64,000 nucleotides of DNA from RPQJ01 sp963698735. GTDB lineage: Bacteria; Pseudomonadota; Gammaproteobacteria; Steroidobacterales; Steroidobacteraceae. The DNA is taken from assembly GCA_963698735.1 (NCBI GenBank), contig CAVOSA010000035.1:1-64000 (forward strand), written 5' to 3'. The first letter of the stretch is position 1. Every line of letters begins with the position of its first letter. The position numbers and the translations under genes are program-made. Below, in pieces: positions 45,301 to 52,888 of the stretch. Under the pieces are notes generated by a model. It was not told the origin of the DNA. It saw nothing but the letters and a program-made list of their open reading frames with translations, and did not search any database.

Positions 45301-46846
45301 CTCAGGCTGCCACGACGGCGTGCGCGCGACCGGCAAGGGCGCCAACCACCTGCCAACCAGCAACGGCTGCGAGTCCTGCCATACGCCCGCGGCCTGGAGA
45401 CCAGCGACGCGAGTCGACCACACCCAGGTCGTCGGCGCGTGCTTCTCGTGCCACGACGGCGTCAAGGCGGCTGGCAAAGGTGCGACGCACCTTGCAACGA
45501 GCAATGCCTGCGCCTCTTGCCACGTGACTAACGCGTGGAAGCCGGCGTCGAAGGTCGACCACACACAGGTGGTTGGCGCCTGCTCGACCTGTCATGACGG
45601 CACGAAAGCGACCGGCAAGGGCATCAACCATATTCCGGCGAGCGGCGAGTGCAGCTCCTGCCACGCCACCGTTGCCTGGACGCCTGCGACGTTCTCGCAC
45701 GCCGGTATTGCGAGCGGATGCGCAAGCTGCCACGACGGCGTGAAGGCGCCGGGCAAGAACGCGGGCCACATGTTCACTTCAGCCAGCTGCGAGTCGTGCC
45801 ATGCGGTGGCGGCCTGGAAGCCCGCAGCACGCGTCGATCACACGCAGGTGCAGGGGACCTGCTCGAGTTGCCACAACAACACGACTGCGGCGGGCAAGCC
45901 CGCGACCCACATCGCGACGACGTCCGAGTGCAGCATGTGTCACAGCACGCTCGCCTGGAAGCCCGCGACAGGCTTCACGCACGACGGCATCACGGCCACC
46001 TGCGCCAGCTGCCACAACGGCGTGAATGCGACCGGCAAGAACTCGACGCACATCCAGACGAGCAGCAATTGCGTGGCCTGCCATACGACGACCGGCTGGA
46101 AGCCCGCGGCGAAGGTCGACCACACCCAGGTCACCGGCACCTGCTTCTCCTGCCACAACGGCACCGTGGCGACGGGCAAGAACACGGCGCACATTGCCAG
46201 CGACAACTCGTGCGACAGCTGCCACACATCAACGGCGTGGAAGCCAACCAACCGCGTGGATCACGCGCACGTGACCGGCACCTGCTCCAGCTGCCACGAC
46301 GGCGTAAAGGCCGCCGGCAAGCCGACGGCGCACGTGCCGACGACGTCCGAGTGCAGCTCATGCCATTCGACGCTCGCTTGGACCCCGGCGAAGGTGAACC
46401 ACACCAACATCACGGGTTGCAGGAATTGCCACAACGGGACCAGTGCGACGGGCCCGTCGACCGGGCACATGACGTTCCCGGTCAACAATTTCGACTGCAG
46501 CCAGTGCCATGGCACGACGGCGTGGGCGCCCAATACGTTCAAGCACCGCGCGGGCGGCGGCTATCCGGGCGATCACCGGGTGGCGCTCACCTGCAGGAGT
46601 TGCCACACGACCAACACGGACGCTGCGACCTGGCGGACGCCGGCGTACAAGCCAGACTGCGCGGGCTGCCACTCGGCCAAGTACAAGTCCGATCCGCACA
46701 CCAAGTACGGCAACGTGAAGTACACGGTGAGCGAGTTGCGCAACTGTTCTGGCGCATGCCACACGTACACGGATTCCACGCTCACGACGATCTCGCGGCG
46801 CCGCGCCGGCCCGCAGCATCGCGTGACGGACACGGAATTCCACTGA
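42302..46846 (+). CDS. Giant multiheme cytochrome c (61 CXXCH + 1 CX3CH)
   Basis: 1514 residues with signal peptide (LLPLLLLLSAGFAQA). The first module (NFDHLTTGFELTGAH) copies the 21-heme protein. From heme 3 (Cys91) to heme 57 the chain is a tandem array averaging 23 residues per heme. Odd hemes are followed by W-x-P and a DH; even hemes by [DN]G, A-x-GK and HI/HL. Each spacer therefore has one conserved extra His, a candidate distal ligand. The C-terminal 142 residues (hemes 58-62) differ and end with CSGACH at 1482-1487, a CX3CH site. There are no membrane segments. Its stop overlaps the ATG of the beta-barrel gene by one base. It is predicted to be a single-chain molecular wire. Confidence 0.93.
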   Translation: MNTNRFRRALLPLLLLLSAGFAQAQGTGRNFDHLTTGFELTGAHRLQACESCHVDAVFAGTPRLCAACHTQGSRVGATPKPATHVLSTDNCAACHTTSGWIPAGRFDHQEARGDCASCHNSVQAQGKPATHVATSQECSACHSNTAWSPARFDHSGITGSCASCHDGVRATGKSTTHFQTTNSCESCHSITAWAPPTRMDHTQVSGTCASCHDGRSATGKHAVHVPTTAACDTCHATVAWKPANFTHEGISGGCVSCHDGVRASGTGPRHIKATTTCAACHATTAWKPTTRVDHANVLGSCSTCHDGLAAKGQPANHIPTSAECDNCHATTAWAPAKFDHTGVTGNCVSCHDGTRASGKGATHLNSSTTCESCHVVAAWKPASRVDHTQVLGTCFSCHDGTTAAGKNATHIPSDNACDSCHSTNLWRPANFSHTGLTETCATCHDGTRATGKSATHILSSPACGSCHATFSWRPVTRVDHAQVTGNCASCHNGITATGKNVDHLQTSGSCDTCHTTTAWKPATKVDHAQVIGTCASCHDGTRATGKHAAHIPTAAECGSCHATSAWKPSSFTHTGIVNGCASCHTGTSATGKHAAHITSSASCESCHATTTWKPATRVDHSQVQGTCFSCHDGTRAGGKNAGHIAASNDCQTCHVTAAWRPANFSHAGVTTGCASCHDGTSATGKSATHIVSSVSCESCHSTTGWRPVTKVDHAQVSGSCASCHNGTTATGRPVDHISSSTACAACHATLAWRPTTNVDHAQVIGTCASCHDGTKATGKPMGHIPSDNSCDNCHSPLAWLPARFDHTGIVNNCSSCHNGVNAQGKPPAHINSSATCESCHAVATWRPATRVDHTQVTGTCASCHDGTTAIGKGTNHIPTSEACSTCHSTLAWVPATFSHAGIAAGCASCHDGVRATGRHATHIFTTTNCESCHATSAWKPATRIDHTQVIGSCSGCHNGTTATGKGPTHIATTAECSRCHSAAAWVPATGFTHEGITGNCSGCHDGVRATGKGANHLPTSNGCESCHTPAAWRPATRVDHTQVVGACFSCHDGVKAAGKGATHLATSNACASCHVTNAWKPASKVDHTQVVGACSTCHDGTKATGKGINHIPASGECSSCHATVAWTPATFSHAGIASGCASCHDGVKAPGKNAGHMFTSASCESCHAVAAWKPAARVDHTQVQGTCSSCHNNTTAAGKPATHIATTSECSMCHSTLAWKPATGFTHDGITATCASCHNGVNATGKNSTHIQTSSNCVACHTTTGWKPAAKVDHTQVTGTCFSCHNGTVATGKNTAHIASDNSCDSCHTSTAWKPTNRVDHAHVTGTCSSCHDGVKAAGKPTAHVPTTSECSSCHSTLAWTPAKVNHTNITGCRNCHNGTSATGPSTGHMTFPVNNFDCSQCHGTTAWAPNTFKHRAGGGYPGDHRVALTCRSCHTTNTDAATWRTPAYKPDCAGCHSAKYKSDPHTKYGNVKYTVSELRNCSGACHTYTDSTLTTISRRRAGPQHRVTDTEFH
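42572..46417 (+). repeat. Coding tandem repeat array (about 140 bp two-heme unit)
   Basis: About 27 two-heme units encode hemes 3-57. Units fall into two classes by the residues before DH/SH: class F (NFSHxGI) and class V (TRVDHTQV). Classes alternate, with double V at hemes 19/21, 29/31, 43/45 and 53/55, so blocks F-V-F-V-V recur. This suggests growth by duplication of blocks larger than one unit. DNA copies have diverged, so recent expansion is not evident. Confidence 0.88.
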
Positions 46847-49224
46847 TGCGCGCCGGACGGAAGCTTGCGTTGGCGGCGACCGCCGTCATGTGGACGATGG
46901 TGGCCGCGCCTCTTTGGGCGCAAGGACGGATCCTCGAGGACGTCGTGGCCAGCGAACAGCGCGGCTACGTTTCGGTCACGCTGCTGTTCAGCTGTTCAAT
47001 GCGCTATGCGTCGCATACGCCGGCCACGGATGGCGAGGCGGTACAGGTTCGCTTCAACGCCGGTCCGGACTGCGGCCGGCCCACCGCGACGGAGCCACAG
47101 CCGCTGCTTGCGGGTGCCGCGGGGTTTGTGCGCTCCGTGGACGTCGTTCGCCCGTTCGGGTCCCAGGTCGAGATCCGCATCGGCTGGGCGCAAGCGGAGA
47201 CGTTCGTGCTCACGCCGTCCATTGACGGACGCATACTGCGCGTCCGGCTGTTGCGCACGGAGACGCCGCGCGTGACCGTAAAGGAAACGCCGGGCGCGAC
47301 TTCGACGTATGCGGTGAACCTGGCTTCCTCGACGACTCCATTCAAACCCGATGCGCTGGCGGAGGCCGCAAGGACCGTTGGCGTACGCACGTATGTGTCC
47401 GAGATCGTCGTCGACGAGCAGCGCTGGTACCGACTTCGGGCCGGCCCGTTCGTCACGGAAGCCGACGCAAAGAAAGCCCTCGGGAACGCGCGCACCGCGT
47501 TCCCCAAGGCATGGATCGCAATTTCTGATGACGACACGCTCAACTCCGTGGGCATACCGGACGCGGTCGCCAGCGTTCCGGCCACGACCCAGCAGCCGAA
47601 CGCCTCGCTGACACCCGACGAGATCCGGAAGGCGATGGCGCAGGCGAAGGACGCGTTCCGTCGCAAGGACTACGCCACCGCCATTCCGCTGTTGACCGAG
47701 CTCACGCAGCAACCCGAGTTTCCACAGCGCGCGGACGCACAGGAGATGCTCGCGCTGGCACGCGAGCGCAGCGGCCAGGTCGCGCACGCGAAAGCGGAAT
47801 ACGAGGACTACCTGCGGCGATACCCGGTCGGCGACGGTACGACTCGGGTGCGCAAGCGGCTGCAGGCACTGGCATGGGCCACTCGCCCGGGACGCGACGG
47901 GACTTCGGGTGGCACGGGCGATGAATCGCCGTGGCGAATCTACGGCGGCTTCTCGCAGATCTATCGCCAGGACCAGAGCCACCTCGAGAACGGCCTCGCC
48001 GTAAGCGACGTGACGACCCAGAATGCCCTGCTCAGTGACGTGAGCCTCGTCGCACGCCGCCATGGCGAGCGCTTCGACTTCACGACGCGCGCGAGCGCCG
48101 GCTATTCGTACGACATGCTGTCGGACGGTCCGGGCAGCCAGTCCCGCATCACGATGCTGTTCGCCGAACTCGCCGATCATGTTGCGGGCTGGTATGCCCG
48201 GCTCGGGCGACAGGCAGGCGGGTCGGGCGGGCTGCTCGGCACGTTCGACGGCATGCAGGCGGGCTACCAGCTGTGGCCGCGACTGCGGGTCAACGGATTC
48301 TTCGGCTACCCGGTGGATTCGACGCGCGAGGGTCCCGACAGCGACCGCAAGTTCATCGGCATCTCCGCCGACGTCGGCACCTTCGCGAATGCCTGGGACA
48401 TGTCGTTCTATGCGATCGACCAGCAGTACTCCGGCGTCACCGACCGCCAGGCCGTGGGCACGGAGGTCCGGTACTTCCGTCCGGGCATCACGGTGGTTGG
48501 CCTCGTGGACTACGACATCCACTACAACGCGCTCAACAACGTGCTGCTGCTCGGCACGTTCGCGTTGCCCGCACGCTGGACGTTGAACATGAACATAGAT
48601 CAACGCAAGAGCCCCGGTCTGACCACGCGCAATGCGATGATCGGACAACCGGTGCGCCGGTTCGACGAACTGTTCGGGTTGTACTCGCCCGAACAGATCG
48701 AGCAGTTCGCGATCGACCGCACTGCCGAATCGAACACCTATTCGGCAGGCGTCTCGCGCCCGATCGGCGAGCGCTGGCAGTGGTCGCTCGATGCCGCGAG
48801 CATGACGCTCGGCTCGACGCGCGAATCGGGCGGCGTGGCCGCTACGCCAGCCTCGGGAACCGACACCTCAGTGTCCACTCAAGTGCTTGGGTATGGACTC
48901 TTTGGCCGCGGCGACGTCACGTCCCTGGGCTTCCAGTACCAGACCGGCGACAGCGTGCAGATGCTCTCGCTCGGCGTCGGCACGCAGTTGCCGATCGGAC
49001 AGCGCTGGCGGATCGGACCGCGGCTGCGGGTGGACCAGCGCAGCTTGAAGAGCGACGACTCGCAGGCTCTCATCTACTCGCCGTCGCTGCGGGCGGAGAT
49101 GCGCGGCAAGCACCTCACGTTCGAGCTGGAAGGCGGTGCCGAACTCGGTTCGCGTGACCTCGGCACCACTTCGGAAGACTCGTCGCGTTACTATTTCAGC
49201 CTCGGCTACCGCTATGACTTCTAG
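46846..49224 (+). CDS. SPOR-TPR-beta-barrel outer-membrane protein
   Basis: 792 residues. A signal peptide ends near PLWA. An N-terminal beta-rich segment (27-140) with one Cys pair is followed by a SPOR domain (about 153-228; TYAVNLASSTTPF and WYRLRAGPFVTEADAKKAL), TPRs (about 258-345) and a beta-barrel of about 430 residues (from 362) ending YYFSLGYRYDF with terminal Phe. SPOR binds denuded peptidoglycan; the barrel should insert in the outer membrane. No CXXCH is present. Position directly after the giant cytochrome (1-base overlap) suggests it is the outer-membrane sheath or export partner for it. Confidence 0.8.
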   Translation: MRAGRKLALAATAVMWTMVAAPLWAQGRILEDVVASEQRGYVSVTLLFSCSMRYASHTPATDGEAVQVRFNAGPDCGRPTATEPQPLLAGAAGFVRSVDVVRPFGSQVEIRIGWAQAETFVLTPSIDGRILRVRLLRTETPRVTVKETPGATSTYAVNLASSTTPFKPDALAEAARTVGVRTYVSEIVVDEQRWYRLRAGPFVTEADAKKALGNARTAFPKAWIAISDDDTLNSVGIPDAVASVPATTQQPNASLTPDEIRKAMAQAKDAFRRKDYATAIPLLTELTQQPEFPQRADAQEMLALARERSGQVAHAKAEYEDYLRRYPVGDGTTRVRKRLQALAWATRPGRDGTSGGTGDESPWRIYGGFSQIYRQDQSHLENGLAVSDVTTQNALLSDVSLVARRHGERFDFTTRASAGYSYDMLSDGPGSQSRITMLFAELADHVAGWYARLGRQAGGSGGLLGTFDGMQAGYQLWPRLRVNGFFGYPVDSTREGPDSDRKFIGISADVGTFANAWDMSFYAIDQQYSGVTDRQAVGTEVRYFRPGITVVGLVDYDIHYNALNNVLLLGTFALPARWTLNMNIDQRKSPGLTTRNAMIGQPVRRFDELFGLYSPEQIEQFAIDRTAESNTYSAGVSRPIGERWQWSLDAASMTLGSTRESGGVAATPASGTDTSVSTQVLGYGLFGRGDVTSLGFQYQTGDSVQMLSLGVGTQLPIGQRWRIGPRLRVDQRSLKSDDSQALIYSPSLRAEMRGKHLTFELEGGAELGSRDLGTTSEDSSRYYFSLGYRYDF

Positions 49225-49798
49225 CAGCAACACGGGCTGCTGCGCGCCCGCGCACCGAGCGCGGGATCTTCTGGTCCGCGCTGGCTGCGCGACGCTGCTG
49301 GCCGCAATGCTGGCAGGGTGCGCCAGCAACGCGCCCGCCGGCCCGCGCGAGTACCTCGACGAGCGCACGGCGGCGACGATCACCGTGGCGGGGGACGCCA
49401 TGATCTTCTCCTACGACCGCCCGGAGCTGGGGGTCAACGCACGGGACTACGTCACGCTGACGGCCGTCGACGTCAACAACTCAGGAAGACACGCCACGCA
49501 CCTCGTGGGGTATGCGTGGTCGACAATCGACAAGCGTGGCGTCGAGGACGGCGCAAGCAAGTACGAAATCGTCGCGGCGGACCGCACGCTCCCACTTGCG
49601 GTGGCGCCGGAGGGGTTCCGCTCGATCGGCGTAAACGAACCGCCGATCCCGGTGCCCTCCAGGTCGGCGCTGCCACTTTCCGCGCCGGTGACACGCGAAC
49701 AGGTGCAGTTCATGCTCGACACGCCCGATGTACGAGTGGTTCGCACACGCGCTGGCGTCATGGAGCGCTTCGAGGTCTGGAGTGCGCCCGGCCATTAG
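49214..49798 (+). CDS. Lipoprotein at the end of the multiheme operon
   Basis: 194 residues. ATG 49214 overlaps the barrel gene by 11 bases. A long N-region leads to a lipobox LAGC near residue 36 (LLAAMLAGC). The mature domain is a small beta-sandwich-like protein (ITVAGDAMIFSYDRPELGVNARDYVTLTAVDVN; RSALPLSAPVTREQVQFMLDTPD). It has no heme motif and no recognised family. By position it is an accessory of the outer-membrane complex. Confidence 0.7.
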   Translation: MTSSSNTGCCAPAHRARDLLVRAGCATLLAAMLAGCASNAPAGPREYLDERTAATITVAGDAMIFSYDRPELGVNARDYVTLTAVDVNNSGRHATHLVGYAWSTIDKRGVEDGASKYEIVAADRTLPLAVAPEGFRSIGVNEPPIPVPSRSALPLSAPVTREQVQFMLDTPDVRVVRTRAGVMERFEVWSAPGH

Positions 49799-49881
49799 CT
49801 GCAGCGGCTCAGGCACGACGCCCCCCTGCTCCTGACCGAGACCGGGAATCCGGAGACAGTTCGCCGTACCTTGGTTAAGGT

Positions 49882-49901
49882 GTGTGTCGGTGCCGACACA
49901 C
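49882..49901. promoter_or_regulatory. Perfect 9-bp palindrome before the DDAH gene
   Basis: GTGTGTCGG (49882-49890) and CCGACACAC (49893-49901) are exact inverted copies with a 2-base centre, ending 20 bases before the GTG start. No T-run follows. A repressor operator is the simplest reading. Confidence 0.5.
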
Positions 49902-49921
49902 GCTGAACGCAGGAGCACGCA

Positions 49922-50689
49922 GTGCTGATCGCCTATACACGCGAAGTGAGCCCCCGCCTCGCGGACTGCGAGCTCACCCACCTCAAGCGTGAACCGCTCG
50001 ACATCGCCGGCGCGATGGCTGAACACGAAGCCTATGAGGCGGTTTTGGCGCAGCTCGGCGCCAAGGTGCGTCGACTGCCACCCACGCCGCACCTGCCGGA
50101 CTCTGTGTTTGTCGAAGACACGGCCATCGTGCTCGACGAAGTCGCGGTGATCACGCGGCCGGGTGCAGCCTCACGCCAGCCGGAAACGTCGTCCGTCGAA
50201 GCGGCGCTCGCCGCGCATCGTCTGCTCGTCCATGTTCGTGCCCCGGGCACGCTCGATGGCGGCGACGTCCTGGTCGCAGGCCGCAACATCTACGTTGGCC
50301 TGTCCTCGCGAACCAGCCGGGACGCGATCACCCAGCTGGCCGATTCGCTGGCTGTCTTCGGCTACGACGTGATCCCGGTGGACTTTCGCGGCTGCCTGCA
50401 CCTGAAGTCGGCGGTCACACGCGTCGCGGACGACCTGGTGCTGCTGAATCCCGACTGGGTCGAAGCAGACGTGTTTGGCGGTCACCGCGCGGTGGAAGTC
50501 GACCCTTCGGAGCCGCACGCCGCCAATGCGCTTGCGTTCGGCGGTGCGGTGATCCATCCACGGCACCACGAAAGGACACGCGCAAGACTCGAAGCCTCGG
50601 GACTGAGCGTAATGCCACTCGGGCTCGACGAGCTGGCAAAGGCGGAAGCCGGCGTCACCTGCTGCAGCTTGCTGGTGCGCGTCCCCTGA
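49922..50689 (+). CDS. Dimethylargininase (DDAH) / amidinotransferase-fold hydrolase
   Basis: 255 residues. Start GTG with AGGAG seven bases upstream. The catalytic set of bacterial DDAH is present: SVFVEDTAIV, LDGGDVL (112-117), His160 in GCLHLKSAV and the C-terminal nucleophile in GVTCCSLLV (Cys247 or 248). DDAH hydrolyses N-omega-methylated arginines to citrulline and methylamines; arginine deiminase-like or other amidino substrates are possible. It stands alone, with a palindrome upstream. Confidence 0.9.
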   Translation: MLIAYTREVSPRLADCELTHLKREPLDIAGAMAEHEAYEAVLAQLGAKVRRLPPTPHLPDSVFVEDTAIVLDEVAVITRPGAASRQPETSSVEAALAAHRLLVHVRAPGTLDGGDVLVAGRNIYVGLSSRTSRDAITQLADSLAVFGYDVIPVDFRGCLHLKSAVTRVADDLVLLNPDWVEADVFGGHRAVEVDPSEPHAANALAFGGAVIHPRHHERTRARLEASGLSVMPLGLDELAKAEAGVTCCSLLVRVP

Positions 50690-50840
50690 AGCCCGGCATT
50701 CATTCGCGCAGTAGGCACCGGCGGCGACTGGTTACCCGCTGACGCTTTGTTGCAATGCCGCATGCGCAACGCGGCAGGAACGGACTATTCTCCACTGCCC
50801 GCGACGCACCGTCGCCTTCCATCGGACAAGGGGCTTTCGA

Positions 50841-51272
50841 ATGTCGAATCCAGTCTATAAGGCAGCGTGTACGTGTGGCGCGGTCCAGCTCGAAATCACA
50901 GGCGACCCGGCGGTGCAGGCCATCTGCCACTGCAGTTCCTGCCGTGGCTGGCTCAGCGCGCCGCTGCACGCCGCTGCGCTGTGGCCGGCGACCAGCGTGA
51001 AGATCACCAAGGGCGCCGACAATCTCGGCCTCTACAAGAAGACCGAGAACAGCCACCGGCAGTTCTGCAAGACCTGCGGCGCTGCCGTCCTGGTCGGCCA
51101 TCCCGGCATGGGCATGACCGACGTGCCATCGGGCAACGTGGCCGGTCTCGTCTACAAGCCGACCCTGCACGTGCACTACGGCGAGAAGGTCATGGCGGTG
51201 CGTGACGGCCTGCCGAAGTTCAAGGACTTCCCGAAGGAATTCGGCGGCTCGGGCGACATCCTGCCCGAGTGA
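50841..51272 (+). CDS. GFA-family (Mss4-like) zinc protein
   Basis: 143 residues. Zinc-binding Cys residues in CTCGAVQ, CHCSSCRGW and FCKTCGAAV are all present, as in glutathione-dependent formaldehyde-activating (GFA) domain proteins. The original GFA name refers to glutathione-formaldehyde adduct formation; most members have unknown substrates. It has a canonical ATG start and no operon partner. Confidence 0.88.
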   Translation: MSNPVYKAACTCGAVQLEITGDPAVQAICHCSSCRGWLSAPLHAAALWPATSVKITKGADNLGLYKKTENSHRQFCKTCGAAVLVGHPGMGMTDVPSGNVAGLVYKPTLHVHYGEKVMAVRDGLPKFKDFPKEFGGSGDILPE

Positions 51273-51291
51273 TGCCTGGCCGGGTCGGCCA

Positions 51292-51324
51292 TACGCCATT
51301 GACGTACCTACGCCAATGGCGTAG
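51292..51324. promoter_or_regulatory. Paired palindromic operators before the XRE gene
   Basis: CTACGCCA-A-TGGCGTAG (51308-51324) is a perfect 8-bp dyad. TACGCCA-T-TGACGTA (51292-51306) is a second copy with one mismatch. They are one base apart, 11 bases before the ATG, and fit autoregulation by the encoded HTH protein. Confidence 0.65.
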
Positions 51325-51335
51325 CTTCCCGCGCG

Positions 51336-51662
51336 ATGGGCGATGACGTCTTCCTGAAAATGCTGCAGACCGCGCGGGAGTTGCGGCGGCGGCGCCTGCA
51401 ACGCCTGGCGCGGCTGGCAGGGCTGGCCGTACCCAGTCCGTCCCGGAGCAGGAGGTCCGTAGCGTCGAAAGAGATCGACGTGCGCCGCATTCGCGCCGTC
51501 ACCGGCCTCAGCCAGGCCAAGTTCGCCGAACTACTCTCCATCGAAGTCTCCACGCTGCGTAACTGGGAGCAGGGTCGGCGTGCACCGACCGGGCCCGCCA
51601 GGGCGCTCCTGCGCGCCATCAGCAACGATCCTGTCGCGGTCATCCGCGCACTCACCGACTGA
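51336..51662 (+). CDS. HigA/NadS-like XRE-family regulator
   Basis: 108 residues. The basic N-terminus (RELRRRRLQRLARL) precedes an XRE HTH: DVRRIRAVTGLSQAKFAELLSI and STLRNWEQGRRAPTGPARALL. This layout is typical of HigA-type antitoxins, which are usually encoded after a HigB toxin. The upstream neighbour is a GFA gene and not a toxin, so it is an orphan here. Two palindromes just upstream support autorepression. Confidence 0.83.
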   Translation: MGDDVFLKMLQTARELRRRRLQRLARLAGLAVPSPSRSRRSVASKEIDVRRIRAVTGLSQAKFAELLSIEVSTLRNWEQGRRAPTGPARALLRAISNDPVAVIRALTD

Positions 51663-51678
51663 CACCGAGGCATTTCAC

Positions 51679-52842
51679 GTGGCGAAGCTGAACAGGACGA
51701 CGCTTTCCGATCTTCGCGGTGCGACGCGGCTCGCGTTCGATGCCACGCTGGGCATCACCACGCTCGTGGAAAAAATGCACCACACGATCCAGCTGGTGCA
51801 CCCGCCGCTTGGCAAATCACGTGCCGATGCCACCGGCGGACTCACCGGACTCATCTACCGCGGAATCCGCGGCACGACCCGCGTCATCGGCAAGGGCATC
51901 GACGCCGGCCTGGCTCCCGTCGCCGCGTTCCTGCCGGAAGGCGAAACAGCGGCAACCCGTGATGCCTGGGTCTCGGCCATCAACGGCGTGTACGGCGACC
52001 ATCTCGAGCGCACCTTCAATCCGCTCGCGATCAACATGCAGTTCCGCCACGACGGACAGCCTGTCGACCCGGAACTCCCCGCGGACGTCGTCACCGACGT
52101 GACGGGCAGGGTGCTGGTCGTCATCCACGGGCTCTGCCTCAACGAGCAGCACTGGAACCGGGAAGGCCGGAGCCGCATCGAGCAGGTGGCCCGCGACCAC
52201 GACTACACACTCCTCTATCTGCGTTACAACAGCGGGCGCTCGATTGGCAGCAATGGCCGCCAGCTGGCCGACATGCTCGAGACGCTGCACAGCCGTTGGC
52301 CCACCACCGTGCAGGAACTCGTCATCGTCGGACACAGCATGGGCGGTCTCGTCGCCAGGAGTGCGATTCATCACGGCTCGAGCGCGGGCCACGGCTGGCG
52401 GCGTTCGCTGCGTAAGCTGTTCTCGCTGGGCACACCGCACCACGGCGCCCCGCTGGAGCGCGGCGGACACCGCCTGGACTACGTCATGGAACTGAGCCCT
52501 TACGTCGCGCCTTTCACGAGCCTCGGCAAGGCGCGCAGCGAGGGCATTACCGATCTGCGCCACGGCAACATCACCGGGGATGAACAGCAATTCGTGCAGC
52601 TACCATGCGACATCGAGTGTTATGCGCTGGCCGCAACGCTCGGCAAGAAGCGCGGCCTGCTCGCGGAGCGCCTGATCGGCGACGGACTGGTGCCGCTCGA
52701 CAGCGCGCTGGGCAAGCACGCCGACACCTCGCGGACACTGTCGATCCCGAAGGAACGACAGTGGGTCGGCTACGAGATGGGACACCTCGAGCTGCTGGGC
52801 CGGCCCGAGGTCTACACGCAGCTGGAGAAATGGCTGCGTTGA
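51679..52842 (+). CDS. Alpha/beta hydrolase (PGAP1/lipase-like)
   Basis: 387 residues from a GTG at 51679 (GAGG 8 bases upstream), 17 bases after the XRE gene. The N-terminal 130 residues are helical. The hydrolase core shows VLVVIHGLCLNEQHW (oxyanion loop), nucleophile elbow VGHSMGGLVARSA, the lid segment LGTPHHGAPLERGG and catalytic Asp/His in IGDGLVPLDSALG and MGHLELLGRPEV. It is similar to PGAP1-like esterases. No signal peptide, so probably cytoplasmic. The substrate is unknown. Confidence 0.83.
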   Translation: MAKLNRTTLSDLRGATRLAFDATLGITTLVEKMHHTIQLVHPPLGKSRADATGGLTGLIYRGIRGTTRVIGKGIDAGLAPVAAFLPEGETAATRDAWVSAINGVYGDHLERTFNPLAINMQFRHDGQPVDPELPADVVTDVTGRVLVVIHGLCLNEQHWNREGRSRIEQVARDHDYTLLYLRYNSGRSIGSNGRQLADMLETLHSRWPTTVQELVIVGHSMGGLVARSAIHHGSSAGHGWRRSLRKLFSLGTPHHGAPLERGGHRLDYVMELSPYVAPFTSLGKARSEGITDLRHGNITGDEQQFVQLPCDIECYALAATLGKKRGLLAERLIGDGLVPLDSALGKHADTSRTLSIPKERQWVGYEMGHLELLGRPEVYTQLEKWLR

Positions 52843-52888
52843 CGCGTCGCTGTGCGGGTGATCCGCGCCGTGAGCTATTGCGCCTGAA

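Noticed and set aside
42572..46417. Regular repeats that could suggest a CRISPR or satellite array
   Set aside because: The repeats are in frame, of unequal length at the DNA level, and encode conserved CXXCH units; no spacers or cas genes.
47000..48648. A long open frame on the minus strand across the beta-barrel gene (550 codons)
   Set aside because: Arg/His-rich shadow composition with no domain; the plus strand carries the signal peptide, SPOR and barrel features.
51336..51662. A toxin-antitoxin pair
   Set aside because: No HigB-like gene lies on either side; only the antitoxin-like regulator is present.
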